Shown here piece by piece: positions 53,100 to 63,125 of a stretch of 64,000 bases of DNA; position 1 is the stretch's first letter; every line of letters begins with the position of its first letter. The stretch lies in the NCBI GenBank assembly GCA_003707065.3, contig PPXM03000004.1:124001-188000 (forward strand), written 5' to 3'. The position numbers and the translations under genes were made by a program. This DNA comes from Trigonopsis variabilis. Taxonomy: Eukaryota; Ascomycota; Trigonopsidomycetes; Trigonopsidales; Trigonopsidaceae. The notes beneath the pieces were generated by a model. That model saw nothing but the letters and a program-made list of their open reading frames with translations. It was not told the DNA's origin and ran no database searches.

Positions 53100-54740
53100 T
53101 TAGGCATCATGAATGGTACTCAGAGCAGTCCAAAGACCATCGGCTTTAGGCGTTGGGACTTTCAGACCAAACTGATAAGGCACGTCCTCAATGCGATGAT
53201 AGGAATTGAGATTTTTTCGAAGGAGGATCTGAAAACAAGTGGCAGATCCTTGACGAGAGATGATCGTGGAATAAGCAAGGAAATACTCCCAGATCCTGAA
53301 CCATTTTGTTCCATATTTCGCTTCTACCTTTTCTCGGTTGCCGATCCAGTTGCGGTACCATCTCCAAAGAGTAGCGGAATAATGCACACCGATACTGTCA
53401 ATGCTCACAATCTCAAAGCCGGCACCTTCAAGATGATCGACAACAAAACCAAGAGGAGTAGAAGCATCAGCGCCAGGGAAAATATACTTATTCATGAAAA
53501 GGCCCCATACAAGGTCTTCATATTGCCAGTATTTTCGAAGACCAGCGATTTGCAAAAAGAACAGACCATCATCATCCAACATGTTGTAAACTTGGCGAAG
53601 AAACTGGGAGAACTTGCGAACACCAACATGTTCAGCCATCTCCAAACAAGTAATCTTATCATATTTTCCAGATTCGGGTAGAGGAGTATCTCTGTAATCG
53701 CAGCACACAATTCGGCTTTGAGAAGAAGGAATTCCGTCTTGCTGGAGTCTATCATTTCCCCATTTGGTCTGGTTCTTACCAAGGGTAACGCCGGTGACAT
53801 GGGCACCAAAGACTTTGGAGGCATATCGGGCAAGGGTTCCCCATCCACATCCCAAGTCAAGGAGCTTCTCTCCTTCTTTCAGTTGGATCTTCTCACACAC
53901 AACCCTAAGCTTGTTATCTTGGAGCTGCTCTAGAGTCTCTTCTTTGTTAATGTCACTAATGATACCGGACGTGTAAACCATCCGAGGCCCAAGGAACCAG
54001 GCGTAGAAATCGTCTCCTCGATCATAATGACCTCTAACTTGCTCCTCATCCTGGGATCGAGAATGCAGGATGACTTCAGGAATCATGCCGGTTAAGAAAT
54101 ACTTATAAAGAGACAAGGTAAAAGCAGGAGTTGACCAGTCGTGGCGGTACTCAAGCATATCAAGAGCATCACCTTTGAACGACACTTTCCCAGCGAAATA
54201 CATCTCATGGAACGTTTCCATGGGAATTTTGTTGAGACCCTTATATTTCTCAGCATCAGCAGGATCCTTGAAATCAAGATAATGTTCCACTGGAAAACCA
54301 GGATATTTGGCCTTTTCATTCAACCGGGGAGAAAAGGATGAAAGCACCCACCAGTAAGCCATTAGGATAGGAATCACAAGCACGATGACAAAGAAAAACC
54401 AGGTTTTGAAACCACCTCCTAAAGAGCGAGTTACAAGAGCGGGAATGCCAGCAATTAGACCAAACAGAACCTTATTGCTGAAGTGATAGCATGAAGGTCC
54501 ATCAGCGGGTAATGGCGCATTCTTAATAGCAGGAGACTATCAATTAGTATTAGTTCTTCAATGGATTAGCAATTGATGTTATTGACTTGACTTGCCATAA
54601 GCTGATCAAGGTGCCTGAAATAGGCTCAGAGCATAGGTTTAGACATAACTTACAGCAGTAGTTCGGACTCCGTATTGGTTTCCGGCTGGTGGTGCTTCAG
54701 GAGCAGCAGGAGTCTTAATATATTCGATCTTCTCACTCAT
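53100..54740 (-). CDS. Sphingolipid C9-methyltransferase
   Basis: The protein is 507 aa from exons 54654-54740 and 53100-54536. The N-terminus MSEKIEYIKTPAAPEAPPAG is disordered. Two hydrophobic helices follow (KVLFGLIAGIPALV, TWFFFVIVLVIPILM). The SAM-binding domain is related to cyclopropane fatty-acid synthases, with motif I LLDLGCGWGTLARYA near 252, HVTGVTLGKNQTKWGN, and EMAEHVGVRKF (equivalent to the catalytic bicarbonate-binding segment). The downstream YWQYEDLVWGLFMNKYIFPG is typical. It methylates the sphingoid base of glucosylceramides at C9, a fungus-specific step affecting growth and virulence. The intron is 117 nt, longer than its neighbours. Confidence 0.96.
54537..54653 (-). other. 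117-nt intron with internal splice-like sites
   Basis: The intron of the C9-methyltransferase gene contains an internal acceptor-like TATTTCAG 39 nt after the donor, exactly the local intron length. Use of that acceptor would bring an in-frame TGA as the third codon. The longer splice to GATAG restores the frame. Confidence 0.6.
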
Positions 54741-54969
54741 GATGCCGAGGGAGAGTAGTCAAGAAAGGAGACGAGCCTATTTAGTTACGACCCTTGTGAG
54801 ACCGCTACTATAGACGCGGCTGAAGTCTAGGTTCTCAGACGAGCGGGCGGCCCACTCCGTTACCTAGCGGTTGGGCGTGTCGCTACAATATGAGTGCAGT
54901 CTACACGATTCATGCTAAAGGTAGACAAGGCTTCATTCTGGGACATGTCTAGTGAATTCTTAATTTGTC

Positions 54970-55875
54970 TTAAACGGAAGCTCCTGCATCGACAACTAGG
55001 GATAATCTTGAAATGTTAGTGTGGACATAAATAGGGTGGGTGCTCTTACCCGGTGAGACTAGTATTTTTAGCGAGAAAGACGAAAGAGTCTGCGCATTCT
55101 TCGACGGAGGCAGTCTTTTTGAGGGCGCTTTGCTCGCAAATGTTTTCAATGACCTTCTTGTCAAATTTTTGGCCCCATTCTGTAAGTAAGAGCCCAGGAC
55201 AGACACTGTGAACCCTTCGAGTCAGAACTGTTTAGTCAAGGAAACATACCTAATCTTGGGTCCATGGCTTTTAGCTAGGCATTCCATCATATGGATCAGG
55301 CCTGCTTTGCTAGTGCAATAGGGCATACTGGATCCAGATGTTCGTTTACCAGCAATAGAAGCAGTAGCAATGAACACTCCCCCTTCTTCATTCTTGGTGA
55401 GAGTAGGCTGAGCAGCTTTGAATAGTCTAAAATGAGACTTGATGTTCATGTTAAGAATCTTGTCCCAACTAGTGGAGTCAGTCACATTACCGAATCTTTC
55501 TTACATGTCATCCGTCACACTATCAAGATCCGAAAAAGGAATGAATTCAGTCCAGCCGTGATTCGAAATAACGACATCAAGACCTCCAAACTCCTTGATC
55601 ACCTCGTCAACAAGCTCTTGTGGAGCTTCAGGAAGAGATATATCTTTCTGGAGCAAGATCACCTTTCCTCCTCTAAGGCATGGTTAGTCTGATCTGTTCT
55701 GAAAAGCATACAATTGTTCAGCCTTTGCCTTGACAGCCTCAGCTTTGGCAGTCGAGGAAGCGTAATTGAGACCGACATTACATCCTTCGGCCGCAAACTT
55801 CAAAACAGCGTCCGCTCCTAATCCTGCTGACGCACCGGTTACAAGAACAGTCTTTCCTTTCAAATTGAATGCCAT
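54970..55875 (-). CDS. Short-chain dehydrogenase/reductase, five exons
   Basis: The protein is 247 aa from exons 55712-55875, 55505-55672, 55250-55468, 55050-55205 and 54970-55006. Introns are 39, 36, 44 and 43 nt. The cofactor motif TGASAGLG lies near the N-terminus. The usual NNAG is replaced by SNHG (VVISNHGWTEF). The active site is ATASIAG with YCTSKAGL (Ser, Tyr, Lys present). After the active site the text reads VCPGLLLTEWGQKFD, and the C-terminal LSLVVDAGASV is the dimer strand. All classical SDR elements are present once spliced. Unlike the SDR at 13 kb it is intron-rich and looks like an old resident gene. Substrate unknown. Confidence 0.88.
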
Positions 55876-56672
55876 TGAGTTGTAATATTTTTCACTGTCT
55901 CTCTGCTTATGTAGACTCTATAGGACGGTCCGATAATAGGCTCCTTATCAACGCGGTAGCGGTACCTGCGTTTATCGGCCCCTGTCCGACATACTTCAGC
56001 ACTGACAATCCTCACTCGATAGAGACAGCCCAGCTAAGTAGAACGCATCGAATCTTGAAAATTGTTTCCAGTATAATAAGCCTGTTAACTCAGTAATCCT
56101 CAGACAAACGTCTCTCCTGCAAGCGGCAATAAAATGTTCAATGTCCCGTTGATTTCTGCTTATAGCCCTTGCAACTTGACTGTCCAACTCTAGCGCGATT
56201 CATTCATTTATCTAATCAATAAATGGGTCTGTTCCGTCTTCATTCACTCGCCGATGATGGCTATTACGGTACTCAATGCAAAAATCGAAGATAATTCAGG
56301 ATACTGTGTTTCCTTATAGCGGACTAGACTACAATAAGCTACTGGGAAGATGGAAACGCCGAGAGTAATTTCTATGCTATTTCTCATCAAGAATAAGACG
56401 TTACGTATTCAAAGAAAATATAATCATATTCGAGCTGCCATGAGATTATCCCCGACATACTTGTTTTGTTATACACCTTAGGCGTATAGTAACGACCATT
56501 TAATGAATACATTTTATGAATGTATCGTAACAATAGGCTTGTGTTGCCTGGCAACGGACCGGATCTAAACAAACCAGGAACGCGCCGAGTAAACTAAAGA
56601 GGAAATATCAGAAAGAGTGTGATCTATAAAGAGAATAATAACTGTTCAATCAAGTTTGGATAGCTTCTAGAG
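55876..56672. other. Divergent intergenic region containing an RFX X-box
   Basis: About 800 nt between the SDR and the coiled-coil gene. Besides the X-box at 56543-56555 I see no gene. A short minus-strand frame overlapping it is not protein-like. Confidence 0.5.
56543..56555. promoter_or_regulatory. Perfect X-box (RFX-family binding site)
   Basis: GTTGCCTGGCAAC is a complete inverted repeat of half-site GTTGCC with a 1-nt centre, the consensus of RFX winged-helix factors (yeast Crt1/Rfx1, fission yeast Sak1). It lies 118 bp upstream of the start of the coiled-coil gene at 56673. Confidence 0.6.
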
Positions 56673-58944
56673 ATGACCTTTCGGAAAGTATTAGGGGAGA
56701 TTTCCCCAGATCGACTGGCGCAGGCGGCCAATACAAGAAGGGCGACCGAGACAAAGACCTTGACCAGCAAAGGGGACGAATATCCGTCCTCGCTGTCAAA
56801 GATTTCAGTGGCAGCACAGAATCTATTGTCAGAAATTATAGCTCTTTCAGAAATACCTAGTCAGGAAGGGGATCAAGAACCTTCCAGAGTCATGAGTCTG
56901 CGCTCAGAAACTCCTCAACGTGGAGGACATTCACGCGCTAGCTCTACTCCTGGCTCTGCTACATCAAATGCATCTTCTGATGGCCAGTATGTGGACTTTT
57001 CAACTTTCAAGCAGCATAAGCGACTTATTCAACAAGGCTTGACCATGAGCGAAATCGCAAATAACCAAGATACCCCAACTTCAACCTCGAAACGGAAAAG
57101 ATATCGTGAGCTCAAGAATAATTTGGCCCATAGAAGAGCGGCAATAAATGCTGGATCAAACTCTCATTCTCCCCGCGCTCAAGGAAGAAACGTTTCTAGC
57201 CCGCTTTCAAATGCACCGCAAAATCAACTAGGTAAGACTTCGCCATTCTACCCGAGAGCGACATCTAACATACAGACACCCAAGTCAAGCCAATAAAGAC
57301 AGTTTACTGGAAGGATGAACAAGTTGTGATCAACTTAAATGCGAAATCTTGCTTGACAAATGAGCTTATTGAACTACCAGACACTTATAGATATCCTGTA
57401 AGTATTAATGACAAATGCTTGTCAGTTTTTAACAATTGCAGCTCCAACCAACTAAAGGTTTGCTACAAACCGCATACGATTGTGAAGTTCCTGAAGATGA
57501 TAATATGGTCATTTCTCTCCCTGATTTGCAAGAATGGAAAGAGCGGCTAGCTCGTGTGCGCGAGCAGAAGCTGCTAGCTTTAGGAGTCACGAAAACTAAA
57601 CCTATTGCGGCTGCTCCTACAACTCCAGTCCTCAGTAACCTTCCAGTATTTTCTGCTCCATCTATGACACCGACCTTTCAGTCTCCTCAAATGAGGCAAA
57701 GTCCTAACTTTAAGGCAACCACGTTCGAATTGCCTGGATACCCTCTCATGGCACCAGAGGCCTATAGTTGGCAAAATTCTTACTCTTCACTAGCCCAGAT
57801 TCCTCCACCCACCCCTTTCACGCCAACGGCGATGAATTTCAACCGCCAGGTCTCTTTTCAGGTTCCTTTATATGATGATTTCCAGAGTCGCGGGTTAAAT
57901 GCCTCTGCTGCAGAGTTTCAACCGTTTTTGACACCGGCTCTTTCATCTCCGAGCAACTTCACTAATAGTTTTCCTTCTATTTCTGGGAGTGCATCATTCG
58001 CTCCTCTTCATTCTCCGTCATTTTCAAATGATAGCCTAAAGCTTCCTTGCCGCGAGCTATTGGGACAAGCCTCCGATATCATTGCATATAAACTAGCACC
58101 GCTAAAAAAGAAGCTAGAATCAAACTCTATCAACGTTGAGCCTTACAGCGAGGACGAGGACGACGCCGACGAAGAGTCCAATGTTGATTTTGAAGGGGAG
58201 GGCGAGCCAACCTTCACAGAAGACGATCTTGATGATGAATTATTTGAGAGAGTGAAAGATAGTGTGATTGAAAACATTGGAACGAAGCTTGGAGAGTATA
58301 TTGTTGAGCAAAGCCAGAAAGGTGACCGGGAATATCAGGACTTTGGACTTGAGTTGCTCAGGCAAATCATTGATGGACAGAATAAGCAAATTGAGAAGAT
58401 CACCGCAGATAGAGTGGATTTGGAGGAAAGTTATAGGGAGCATGTGAAGATTAAGCAGGCCGAGATTGAAGCTCTCGAACGACAATTGGAGGATTTCTGT
58501 AATGAGGAACGAGAAGCGCAAGCACAACGAGATAACGATATTCAGATCATCATCCAGACAAGCATGAGAGAACAGGGGCTTCTCAGGCGGGACAACGAGG
58601 CGCTAAGGAGGCAGGTCAAGACTCTTGAGCAAAAACTCGAAGTTGAGAACATTGGTCTACAATCTGATGGAGAACAGGTCTTTAAAGAGAGGATCTTGGA
58701 GCTGGAGCGGGATGTCGATCACAAAGATCGCGAAATGGAGGCTTTGAAAGCCCATACTAGCCGACTGGAGAATGAATTCAAAGCACAAAGACATCTCTCG
58801 CGGGCCAATCTTGAATCTCAATTGGCTCATGTGGAAGATTTGTTGATCTTGCTCAGAGATGGACCATCTATTGACCGGGATGCCATTGACCAAGTAGCAT
58901 CTCGTCTGCAAGGGCTCCTTGAACTTCAGCGCATGTCTTTATAA
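56673..58944 (+). CDS. Unrecognised coiled-coil protein, 727 aa
   Basis: Exons 56673-57231, 57276-57397 and 57442-58944 are joined across two 44-nt introns. The N-terminal 200 residues are Ser/Thr/Gln-rich and basic. A short structured segment after the first intron follows (TVYWKDEQVVINLNAKS, then ELIELPDTYRYP). A Pro/Phe/Ser-rich middle (about 270-430) is followed by an acidic stretch (YSEDEDDADEES). A long coiled coil runs from about 500 to 727, with Arg/Glu heptads. Disordered head plus coiled-coil rod suggests a spindle-pole, septum or microtubule-organising scaffold, but this is inference from architecture only. The X-box upstream hints at regulated expression. Confidence 0.72.
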
Positions 58945-59497
58945 TAACACTGTATGTATAATAGAAAAGTCCTTCTTTTTTACGTGGTGGTCTTAGCCTC
59001 CTTAGAGATCCTCGCTCTAAGAGACTCTAGAAGGGCAAGGCCACAGGGATCGCTAAATGCGGGAATTGGCCTCGTAAGAGATTACTCAAAAGGGAACCCA
59101 AAATATGAAAAGTCGTCGTAACTATAGTCGTAATCCTAATCCGATGTCTGAGGCCGTCTATGGATCGAGCTCAGCCATTTCCTTATCAAAACCGAAAGCG
59201 CCTCTCTAGACGCGCGTCCCTCTCTAAACAGTCACGCTATCAAACCCGACAACAGAGTGTTAATAGTGCAATGGATCAAGCACGGGTCTTTTAAGATACT
59301 AGTCACATCAATTGAGTAAATCTTGCACTGTTTTTTTAACCATTTTCTTCTCGCAATGATCCTGCAACGATCGTGATCAGGTGCTACATGTATATGAAGA
59401 GTACGTCACGCGGGCCAAAATAGAGTGTCATCAACGGGACTGATAAAAGGAAGGCAGTCTCGGAGAAATTTCTTTGTTCTCTGCATAATCTGTCCCT
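58945..59497. other. Intergenic region upstream of MGST3
   Basis: About 550 nt. Two Arg-rich short frames near 59110-59295 (34 and 43 codons) have ATG starts but no splice or homology support. A CACGCGG/CGTCAC stretch lies near 59403. Confidence 0.45.
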
Positions 59498-60054
59498 ATG
59501 TCCTTACTCCCTGCTAATTTCGGGTAATCGAAGTGTTTTTCTCATGCTCATTCAAGTTATGTTCTCTTGTCCCTCGGTGCTGTGGCTGGAGCCAATTTTT
59601 TTGCAGTCGAAACTGTAATGAATGCACGAAGAGCCGCCAATGTGCCTTATCCTATTACATATGCGGTATGACGGTCGAGCAGGTTGGCTCTAACTCTTAG
59701 AGCGAAGAGGAAGCAAACTCCGATTTCAAAAAGAAACAGTTCAACTGTGCTCAGCGGGCTCATGCAGTAAGTGATTCATTTTCTTTCAGTAATTTACAGT
59801 CATAGAATCTCCTTGAGCATATTAGCATCGTGGCTACTCTTGGTTTGGCCGGTGGCCTTGTTGCTCCCCGGTCTAGTGCTGCTTTACTTTCTTTATGGTC
59901 GGTTGGGCGTGTACTGTACGTCCATAATTATGCTTCAGGCGATCCAAAAGCTCGTTATAACAACGGGTCTGCCGTTCATTGGCTCGCCGAGTTGGGTCTT
60001 CTGGGACAGTCTGTTTATTTCGGGTTGAAACTCCTGTCTAAAGGAAGAATCTAA
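59498..60054 (+). CDS. MGST3: Microsomal glutathione S-transferase 3 (MAPEG family)
   Basis: The protein is 149 aa from exons 59498-59523, 59557-59665, 59701-59766 and 59806-60054. Introns are 33, 35 and 39 nt. The spliced protein starts MSLLPANFGYVLLSLGAVAG. It has the charged loop YASEEEANSDFKKKQFNCAQ, then RAHANLLEHISI (the conserved glutathione-contact motif of MGST3, usually RAHQNTLE-like), and YVHNYASGDPKARY. Four membrane helices are evident. MAPEG enzymes of this branch conjugate glutathione and reduce lipid peroxides in ER or mitochondrial outer membranes. Every exon boundary falls exactly where the family alignment needs it. Confidence 0.95.
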
Positions 60055-60209
60055 ATTGCAGTCTACCAGACATGGCCTCGAATGAAGACTTTGTATATCT
60101 TAAGCATGAATCTTTATAGTGTGAACTCTTTATTCTATTCCATCGTAGTTTTGAGTTCGTCTATTTCTTTGTCTGTCCAAGGTAATCAGACAATTATCAC
60201 ACAACCAGT

Positions 60210-60749
60210 TCATAATCTCTTTAAAGCTCGCCGTTTCTTTTCAATCCGTGCTTTTTCCTGTTGTTTGTTTTTTGCTAGTGCCTCGTTGTCGTTTGTTTGT
60301 AAACCTGTTCGGGCATGGATGTGGGTCATTAACTTAGCTTGTCGCTCAAACTCTCCATAATCCTCTAATAGCAGCCTTCCTGCCTCTTCATTAAGTGCCG
60401 ACTCTGGGTTAGGTTCGATTAACAAGCATCGGATCGTCAACAGTATATGTCCAAGGTCATATTCGGGCTTCCAATCTCGCTTCAAGGTGTCAACGCAGAT
60501 CTCTCCATTGTCCGGCTGTACATTAGGATGGAAAATCCGCGTATGGAAGAAGGCTTTTGGAGGTTGGTTGGGATAAGTAGCCGGGACATGTAAGAAAAGC
60601 TCCCACGTTCCTCCCTCATAGGGCGTACCGGCCGGTCCCGATATATGGATCGTCAACTTGGATAAATCATCAGGTGCCTCGGGCAGCTTAATGTCAGGGA
60701 TCGCAGGGCCCGACAAGAGTTTTGCTAGATCCCGTTGTGCACGAGACAT
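60210..60749 (-). CDS. UBE2S: UBE2S-like E2, APC/C ubiquitin-chain-extending enzyme
   Basis: An intronless 179-aa protein. The E2 core (about 1-145) has HPN and catalytic Cys85 in [13 protein letters not shown]. The following [20 protein letters not shown] and [19 protein letters not shown] are nearly identical to animal UBE2S. A basic C-terminal extension ends KKRRALKRL; the human enzyme ends in a Lys/Arg-rich tail with LRRL, which docks on APC2-APC4. UBE2S builds K11-linked chains on APC/C substrates. Saccharomyces and fission yeast are, as far as I know, without it, so its presence with a conserved tail is informative about APC/C chemistry here. Confidence 0.93.
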   Translation of the reverse strand: MSRAQRDLAKLLSGPAIPDIKLPEAPDDLSKLTIHISGPAGTPYEGGTWELFLHVPATYPNQPPKAFFHTRIFHPNVQPDNGEICVDTLKRDWKPEYDLGHILLTIRCLLIEPNPESALNEEAGRLLLEDYGEFERQAKLMTHIHARTGLQTNDNEALAKNKQQEKARIEKKRRALKRL

Positions 60750-61347
60750 GGTGGTTTGTTTACGTTGCTCATCGGTTGTTAGGACAAGTAAACACTGATG
60801 CTACAACTGTTATTATGCATAATTTCGGTTTTTCTTCATTTCGTCCGTTCTCTTTCCTTCGAAAACACTAGAATTTTCTGATGCTGGAAAGACTCTTTGA
60901 GTGAATACCATGCATTCACAGAATTTGTCTCACTGGCGTTCTACGAGCGATAAGCTAGTTAGCAATAGTCAGCTACGTAGATGATATACGTGATGTAATC
61001 AGCCAGCGCAAGGGAATAATGCTTTGATAAAGCTGTGACCGTGCGTTGTGAGTATATAGTCTTGAAGAAGGATACGAGGCTCTATAAAAGGAGAAAAAAG
61101 AGCTTAAGGAAGGTGGAGTCTGCTTTCTCGGCTGAGGAAATGGCATATTAGTGAGCCCATAAGGTTAGATAAAACGCAGAATTTTGCACGCATCAATCTA
61201 GAAATCGAACCATAATTATGTGAAAAGAGTTTACGAGCTCTATAGACGATCATGTCTACTACACTCAAATGATACAAAATCTTTTATTTCGGACGATTGC
61301 TATAGCCTAAAACCATGTACTAATATAAGTTGAAGAAGTGAAAGTGC
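60750..61347. other. Intergenic region between UBE2S and GH17
   Basis: About 600 nt: UBE2S promoter and GH17 3' flank. No gene recognised. Confidence 0.5.
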
Positions 61348-62675
61348 CTAAGGGCAAGTGATGTTGTACTTGAGAGTACCGTCGCTGGTAAAGACACCCC
61401 AGTGTTGTTCAACACCTTCGACACCAGAAGTAGGAGGTTTCCAGGACTCATCAAAACCTTCGAAGACAAAAGTATTGATACCAAGACCTAAAAGACCGCA
61501 GATGCCCTCTTGGAAGAAAGTCTCGGCAGTGTCAACGGAAGGATAAGCAGCTTCAAAGTTGCCGCCATCAGTAGGCCAGCCAGTCTCACCAATCCAGAAG
61601 GGGAAGTCAACTTGGCCCTTGACGGTTTGGACGGTTTGGAGAGCTTGCATGATATCATCAGCATAAGAGTGAGTCATGTTAGAAGTGTCCTGACCTTGCC
61701 AGTAAGAAAAGGCATTGGCGAAAATAATATCGGAAGCCTCAATAGCAGGGTAGTTGGATCCATTGACCCAGACATTCCACGAATCGACGGTACCGACAAG
61801 GGTAGACGAGTGGCCATCTAAGCCGTGGACGAGATTCTTAACCTCGGTGATTCGATCAGCGAGATCTTGAGGAGTCAGATCACCTCGATAGAGAGCTTCA
61901 GAACCAACAGTGACAGCAATAACATTGTCTGCAGAAAGCTGAGGAAGATACTGCTCCAACGCGCTCTTTTCCTCGGCGTAATGGGCATCATCAGTGGGCC
62001 AGATACCAAGAGCAACCTTGAAATTCTTCGACTGAAGAGCAGGAATAATCTCTTGCAACAAATTGCAGGTGGAAGCTGAGTAAACCTTCACACTGTCCGT
62101 GTAAGGGGAGAGAGTGTCAAATTCAGATTCCCAATCAGAAGTAGTTTTCTATAAAAGAATAAATTACTTTCTCACCTTGTCAAAGTCAGGCGAGTCAAGT
62201 CGAGATCCGCGCAAATCAAATGCATGACGCATCAACAGATCTTCTCCTCATTCGCCATTTTCTTGACATTGGTGATGACCAGCATTGATGTTAGTGAAAT
62301 GTACAATAATAATTTAATAAAATTAAATCCGTCATTATTCAATCGACCGAGAACGAGTCCGAAAAGAACCGAGCGACAAACATTTGACGCCAAATATTGG
62401 CACGGTTTCGCGTCTAGACCATTCGTGAAAGAATAGCGGGAAAAGAAAATCAGCGCAAAAATGCAGTCAATAAGGAAAAATTTGATGAATAAATGACAGA
62501 AGTTCAGAAACTTACACAAGCACCATCAGATTCTCGTTGATCACCTAAATTGAAACCGAACTAGAAGATGGTTAAAACACATCCACGCGTAGAAAAAACA
62601 TACCTGGCCAGCGGCAGAAACGCCGGTAGTAAAAGCAAAAAGAGCTGAAGCGAGAGTCTTGAAGTTGGTCCGCAT
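61348..62675 (-). CDS. GH17 beta-1,3-glucanosyltransferase/glucanase (Bgl2-type), secreted
   Basis: The protein is 305 aa from exons 62604-62675, 62516-62560 and 61348-62148. Introns are 43 and 367 nt. The signal peptide is MRTNFKTLASALFAFTTGVSAAG. The TIM-barrel starts FGFNLGDQRESDGAC, then KTTSDWESEF and SVKVYSASTCNLLQ. The acid/base Glu lies in VTVGSEALYRGDL and the nucleophile Glu in FWIGETGWPTDGGN. The C-terminus is HWGVFTSDGTLKYNITCP. Length and motifs match Bgl2/Scw family enzymes that remodel cell-wall beta-1,3-glucan; there is no GPI signal. The large intron was chosen because splicing TGT directly to AAA gives DGACKTTSDW, the arrangement seen in relatives. Confidence 0.9.
62149..62515 (-). 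other. 367-nt intron of the GH17 gene
   Basis: Bounded by GTAAGT and TTTTATAG. Just before its end is a GTGAGA 27 nt from the acceptor, so a small alternative exon (encoding RGSRLDSPDFDK in frame) could exist if a separate upstream acceptor is used. No other gene-like content seen. Confidence 0.55.
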
Positions 62676-63125
62676 CTGTATGTTCTGGTTGACAAGAAAA
62701 GAAAGAGTAGGATAGCCGGAATGAACTGAGATGGCTTGACATTTATTGCCGTGGCTGCACAACCAGAGTTGTGGCACAAGTGTCAAAACAACGCGTCAGC
62801 CCCTCCTTGTCCAATGACCAAAATAGATTTGTAACGTTCATATGAGAATCATGTGGGAATCGTGTCGTACAGCTTTGACGATATTTGAATCTTGCATGAT
62901 GGTGTGGTCTTAGACTTTGCCGAGCCTCAGTTATGTACTCGGATGTTTTGTCCGCACTTTTTCTGTTGAGTGATCAGTATCTTGAGACCCATATTACTTG
63001 GCCCTGACGTCTCATACTTGCAGGCCCCTGCATGAGAAAAAGGGGCTTTTAAGGGCGTAAGTTATAATAATTACTCATATTAATATAATACAACAAAGAC
63101 AATCTTGACAAATTTTAGAACGACT
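62676..63125. other. Intergenic region between GH17 and beta-tubulin
   Basis: About 450 nt with the GH17 promoter (ACGCGT near 62793) and the tubulin 3'UTR. No gene supported. Confidence 0.5.

Noticed and set aside
52986-53681. 231-codon plus-strand open frame
   Set aside because: Lies antisense to the C9-methyltransferase exon, whose protein is highly conserved; the antisense translation has no coding character.
59104-59295. Two short Arg-rich ORFs upstream of MGST3
   Set aside because: 34 and 43 codons in overlapping frames, no family resemblance; more likely promoter or leader sequence.
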